NCBI GenBank assembly: GCA_032622095.1
Contig: CP136065.1
Location: 23,569,141 to 23,633,140, forward strand
Direction of reading: 5' to 3'
Length of the DNA stretch: 64,000 bases
From: Siphonodentalium dalli
Taxonomy: Eukaryota; Mollusca; Scaphopoda; Gadilida; Siphonodentaliidae
Shown here: piece after piece, positions 58,981 to 64,000 of the stretch
Layout: every line of letters starts with the position of its first letter
Position numbering within the stretch: position 1 is the stretch's first letter
Made by a program: the position numbers and the translations under genes
The notes under the pieces: generated by a model
Seen by the model: only the letters and a program-made list of their open reading frames with translations
What the model was told of the DNA's origin: nothing
Database searches by the model: none

Positions 58981-60175
58981 TTAAACTAGCTGATGTACTC
59001 GACTTCGTTCGGGTTAGTTAGGGATTTTTTTTGTGATCGCCTCCATCTGGACAGTACCCAGTATATACAGCGTCTGGCCAAACTATTGTTCAATTGGTCC
59101 AGAAACATGCCTATATCAGCACGTTCGAGAACATGGTCCCACGTGAAATTGGACCCGTCCATATTGCTCCCGGGATCGAAGTAGTCCTACACACAAATTT
59201 TTAGTCGGATCGGTCAAGGTCCAGAAACATGCCTATGAGCGAGGTCAAGTTGACACGTTAAATACCAAATTCGAGCAGTGTTAGAGTCTATAACACATAC
59301 ACACATGCATTCACGCATACACACATGCATACATACATACAGACAGGTGTTTCAAAATGTATAATCGATAGCTACAACAATTCTATGGTAGATAGTTCAC
59401 GGCCGACCTGATGCATGCATCTTAGTTTTCTTGTATGGTCCTGCGGTCTCGATCAATAGTCCCGTTTGCTGTTCAGGAAAAGAAGACATCGAGAGAAAAT
59501 ATCTCTCATCACTCCACCCCAAGGCAGTCAATATATGACATTATTATATACGCAGAGTTCGAAGATGGTCATTTTTTACCATTGCCTGGTAAGCGAACTA
59601 TCGCCTGCTGACACCACGATTGGCGCGAGGCGAGACGAATTAGTGTTGATTATTGATATGTCACGAATGACACGAGGCGATGGTTGTGGCATGCAAACTA
59701 TAACCAGGGCAAAACATCGAACTATTTTTCCCGAGATGTGGTGTCTTTTGTACAGCAAGCAGGACTATTGACCGAGGGTGTAAATAGGTATTTTCAATTC
59801 TCGAATCACGCCATCCGTCTAGCTCCATGCAAGTCAAATACAAGAGTTCTAATTTGCTGCAATTTTGACTAGTAGCTTGCGAAAATCGTCAACAAAACTA
59901 CCGCTCTGATTTTCCATTCTGTCATTATGTTTTATTGTGGGAATTGTTTTCAAAGCACATAGAAAATTTGACTTTGGAGCGATCGGGTTTCGCCATTATT
60001 TCTGGAAAATCCCATGCTAAATATAGAAATACGTACTAGTACCCAGTCGGTTACAGAGTCAGAAAGGAGGCATGACTGGTGCGCTCTGCTATATATAGAG
60101 ATTTCCATCCTTAACGTCAGAAAGCGGGTAATATAGTTCGAAGACTATATCCCGTGCGATACTTCGCTTTCCGGG
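58981..60175. other. Repeat-like DNA and microsatellite, otherwise unassigned
   Basis: GACTTCGTTCGGG near 59000 and GGTCAAGTTGACACGTTAAAT near 59240 look like a second tail-type repeat that ends in ACACATGCATACATACATAC (about 59298-59345). No gene is recognised. Confidence 0.35.
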
Positions 60176-63100
60176 CAATGGTCAAAACTACTCTCACACG
60201 TAATCGCACTGTGTCCAATCAAAATACAGTAATACCATCTGTGTCCAACCAAAACTACTCTCGCACGTAATCGCACTGTGTCCAATCAAAAGACAGTAAT
60301 ACCATCTGTGTCCAACCAAAACTACTCTCACACGTAATCGCATTGTATCCAACCAAAAGACAGTAATACCATCTGTGTCCAACCAAAACTACTGTCACAC
60401 GTAATCGCACTGTGTCCAACCAAAAGACAGTAATACCATATGTGAACTACTCTGACACCTAATCGCGCTGTGTCCAAACAAAAGACAGTAATACCATCTG
60501 TGTCCAACCAAAACTACTCTCACACGTAATCGCGCTGTGTCCAACCAAAAGACAGTAATATCATCTGTGTCCAACCAAAACTACTCTCACACGTAATCGC
60601 GCTGTGTCCAACCAAAAGACAGTAATACCATATGTGAACTACTCTGACACCTAATCGCGCTGTGTCCAAACAAAAGACAGTAATACCATCTGTGTCCAAC
60701 CAAAACTACTCTCACACGTAATCGCACTGTGTCCAACCAAAAGACAGTAATACCAGCTGTGTCCAACCAAAACTACTCCCACACGTAATCGCGCTGTGTC
60801 CATCCAAAAGACAGTAATACCATATGTGAACTACTCTGACACCTAATCGCGCTGTGTCCAAACAAAAGACAGTAATACCATCTGTGTCCAACCAAAACTA
60901 CTCTCACACGTAATCGCACTGTGTCCAACCAAAAGACAGTAATACCAGCTGTGTCCAACCAAAACTACTCTCACACGTAATCGCACTGTGTCCAACCAAA
61001 AGACAGTAATACCATCTGTGTCCAACCAAAACTACTCTCACACCTAATCGCGCTGTGTCCAAACAAAAGACAGTAATACCATCTGTGTCCAACCAAAACT
61101 ACTGTCACACGTAATCGCGCTGTGTCTAACCAAAAGACAGTAATACCATATGTGTCCAACCAAAACTATTGTCACACGTAATCGCACTGTGTCCAACCAA
61201 AAGACAGTAAAACCATCTGTGTCCAACCAAAACTATTGTCACACGTAATCGCACTGTGTCCAACCAAAAGACAGTAAAACCATCTGTGTCCAACCAAAAC
61301 TATTGTCACACGTAATCGCACTGTGTCCAACCAAAAGACAGTAATACCATATGTGTCCAACCAAAACTACTCTCACACGTAATCGCGCTGTGTCTAACCA
61401 AAAGACAGTAATACCATATGTGTCCAACCAAAACTATTGTCACACGTAATCGCACTGTGTCCAACCAAAAGACAGTAAAACCATCTGTGTCCAACCAAAA
61501 CTATTGTCACACGTAATCGCACTGTGTCCAACCAAAAGACAGTAAAACCATCTGTGTCCAACCAAAACTATTGTCACACGTAATCGCGCTGTGTCCAACC
61601 AAAAGACAGTGATACCATCTGTGAACTACTCTGACACCTAATCGCGCTGTGTCCAACCAAAAGACAGTAATATCATCTGTGTCCAACCAAAACTACTCTC
61701 ACACGTAATCGCGCTGTGTCCAACCAAAAGACAGTAATACCATATGTGAACTACTCTGACACCTAATCGCGCTGTGTCCAAACAAAAGACAGTAATACCA
61801 TCTGTGTCCAACCAAAACTACTCTCACACGTAATCGCACTGTGTCCAACCAAAAGACAGTAATACCAGCTGTGTCCAACCAAAACTATTGTCACACGTAA
61901 TCGCACTGTGTCCATCCAAAAGACAGTAATACCATCTGTGTCCAACCAAAACTACTCTCACACGTAATCGCGCTGTGTCCAATCAAAAGACAGTAATACC
62001 ATCTGTGTCCAAACAAAACTACTCTCACACGTAATCGTGCTGTGTCCAATCAAAAGACAGTAATACCATCTGTGTCCAAACAAAACTACTCTCACACGTA
62101 ATCGTGCTGTGTCCAACCAAAAGACAGTAATACCATCTGTGAACTACTCTGACACCTAATCGCGCTGTGACCAACCAAAAGACTGTAATACCATCTGTGT
62201 CCAACCAAAACTACTCTCACACGTAATCGCGCTGTGTCTAACCAAAAGACAGTAATACCATATGTGAACTACTCTGACACCTAATCGCGCTGTGTCTAAC
62301 CAAAAGACAGTAATACCATATGTGTCCAACCAAAACTACTCTCACACGTAATCGCGCTGTGTCCAACCAAAAGACAGTAATACCATATGTGAACTACTCT
62401 GACACCTAATCGCGCTGTGTCCAACCAAAAGACAGTAATATCATCTGTGTCCAACCAAAACTACTCTCACACGTAATCGCGCTGTGTTCAACCAAAAGAC
62501 AGTAATACCATCTGTGTCCAACCAAAACTACCCTCACACGTAATCGCGCTGTGTCCATCCAAAAGACAGTAATACCATATGTGAACTCACGTATAATACA
62601 AAACTACTCTCACACGTAATCGCGCTGTGTCCAATCAAAAGACAGTAATACCATCTGTGTCCAACCAAAACTACTCTCACACGTAATCGCGCTGTGTCTA
62701 ACCAAAAGACAGTAATACCATATGTGAACTACTCTGACACCTAATCGCGCTGTGTCCAATCAAAAGACAGTAATACCATATGTGTCCAACCAAAACTACT
62801 CTCACACGTAATCGCGCTGTGTCCAACCAAAAGACAGTAATACCATCTGTATCCAACCAAAACTACTCTCACACGTAATCGCGCTGCATCCAACCAAAAG
62901 ACAGTGATACCATCTGTGAACTACCCTGACACCTAATCGCGCTGTGTCCAACCAAAAGACAGTAATACCATCTGTGTCCAACCAAAACTACTCTCACACG
63001 TAATCGCGCTGTGTCCAACCAAAAGACAGTAATACCATCTGTGAACTACTCTGACACCTAATCGCGCTGTGTCCAAACAAAAGACAGTAATACCATCTGT

Positions 63101-64000
63101 GTCCAACCAAAACTACTCTCACACGTAATCGCACTGTGTCCAACCAAAAGACAGTAATACCATCTGTGAACTACTCTGACACCTAATCGCGCTGTGTCCA
63201 AACAAAAGACAGTAATACCATCTGTGTCCAACCAAAACTACTCTCACACGTAATCGCACTGTGTCCATCCAAAAGACAGTAATACCAGCTGTGTCCAACC
63301 AAAACTACTGTCACACGTAATCGCGCTGTGTCCAACCAAAAGACAGTAATACCATCTGTGTCCAACCAAAACTACTCCCACACGTAATCGCGCTGTGTCC
63401 AAACAAAAGACAGTAATACCATCTGTGTCCAACCAAAACTACTGTCACACGTAATCGCGCTGTGTCCAACCAAAAGACAGTAATACCATCTGTGAACTAC
63501 TCTGACACCTAATCGCGCTGTGTCCAAACAAAACTACTCTCACACGTAATCGCGCTGTGTCCAACCAAAAAACAGTAATACCATCTGTGTCCAACCAAAA
63601 CTACTCTCACACGTAATCGCGCTGTGTCCAACCAAAAGACAGTAATACCAGCTGTGTCCAACCAAAACTACTGTCACACGTAATCGCGCTGTGTCCAACC
63701 AAAAGACAGTAAAACCATCTGTGTCCAACCAAAACTATTGTCACACGTAATCGCACTGTGTCCAACCAAAAGACAGTAATACCATCTGTATCCAACCAAA
63801 ACTACTCTCACACGTAATCGCGCTGCATCCAACCAAAAGACAGTGATACCATCTGTGAACTACCCTGACACCTAATCGCGCTGTGTCCAACCAAAAGACA
63901 GTAATACCATCTGTGTCCAACCAAAACTACTCTCACACGTAATCGCGCTGTGTCCAACCAAAAGACAGTAATACCATCTGTGAACTACTCTGACACCTAA
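60176..64000. repeat. Satellite with 67 and 58 bp units, runs off the window
   Basis: The 67 bp unit combines CTGTGTCCAACCAAAACTAC, TCTCACACGTAATCGCG and CTGTGTCCAACCAAAAGACA-GTAATACCAT. The 58 bp unit replaces the first part with CTGTGAACTACTCTGACACC. The two halves of the long unit both begin CTGTGTCCAACCAAAA, so the unit itself looks like an old dimer. More than 55 units are visible and the array is cut by the window end. Minus-strand frames of about 60 codons are incidental. Confidence 0.95.

Noticed and set aside
60194-63795. Series of 60-62 codon minus-strand frames (MDTDGITVFWLDT-like)
   Set aside because: Each is a translation of the 67 bp satellite unit; they overlap each other and break at 58 bp units.

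Overview
The window reads as AT-rich, non-coding eukaryotic genomic DNA packed with transposon relics and tandem repeats. The mix (non-LTR retrotransposons with PHD/endonuclease/RT modules, a short-LTR Ty3/Gypsy element, a Mutator-like transposase relic, tRNA-type SINE, many TTAA-flanked MITEs, arrays ending in ACAG tracts) suggests a marine invertebrate, most plausibly a mollusc or other lophotrochozoan. The taxon is an inference and cannot be proven from the window. I found no intact conserved host gene. The only hints of a host transcript are splice-like exons around 23285-23904 and an acceptor-like site just before the large satellite.

Layout. 1-10.7 kb: a TTAA-flanked hairpin MITE (132-585), small foldbacks (2479-2621, 2888-2965), short tandem and segmental duplications, otherwise unassigned DNA. 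10.7-13 kb: a degraded minus-strand non-LTR retrotransposon (PHD finger plus AP endonuclease) and a second TTAA MITE. 14-18 kb: an inverted repeat and a broken Mutator-like transposase. 18.17-22.5 kb: a satellite of about 63 units built from two unit lengths, 69 and 68 bp, which decide whether a reading frame passes through or stops. 22.8-24.8 kb: hairpin MITEs and splice-like exons. 25-28.65 kb: SINE head and a CR1/L2-like LINE. 29.7-30.4 kb: a MITE between two direct copies of a 97 bp segment. 32-34.4 kb: another LINE with a small MITE inside. 35.6 kb: a GAT microsatellite. 36.4-37.4 kb: a MITE nested inside an older foldback. 38.36-43.1 kb: a complete but dead Ty3/Gypsy element with LTRs, 5 bp target duplication and polypurine tract. 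43.5-45.9 kb: a long-TIR Mutator-type MITE, a chimeric TTAA MITE and another TTAA MITE family. 46.6-48.3 kb: a 130 bp repeat array, a LINE fragment and a 37 bp minisatellite. 51.3-55.9 kb: a palindromic TTAA MITE, a second Mutator-type MITE, a LINE C-terminal ORF split by a TTAA MITE, and a hairpin MITE. 58.5-59 kb: a second 130 bp array. 60.18 kb to the window end: a 67/58 bp satellite that runs off the edge.

The strongest theme is TTAA insertion. At least three unrelated terminal sequences are bounded by TTAA on both sides, as expected for piggyBac-type mobilisation; one copy is bounded by TTAT on both sides, and one insertion splits a LINE reading frame so that removing it with one TTAA restores the frame. 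A second theme is modularity: one hairpin core bounded by CCCTGTGCC sits inside two different terminal-repeat coats, often flanked by TA.
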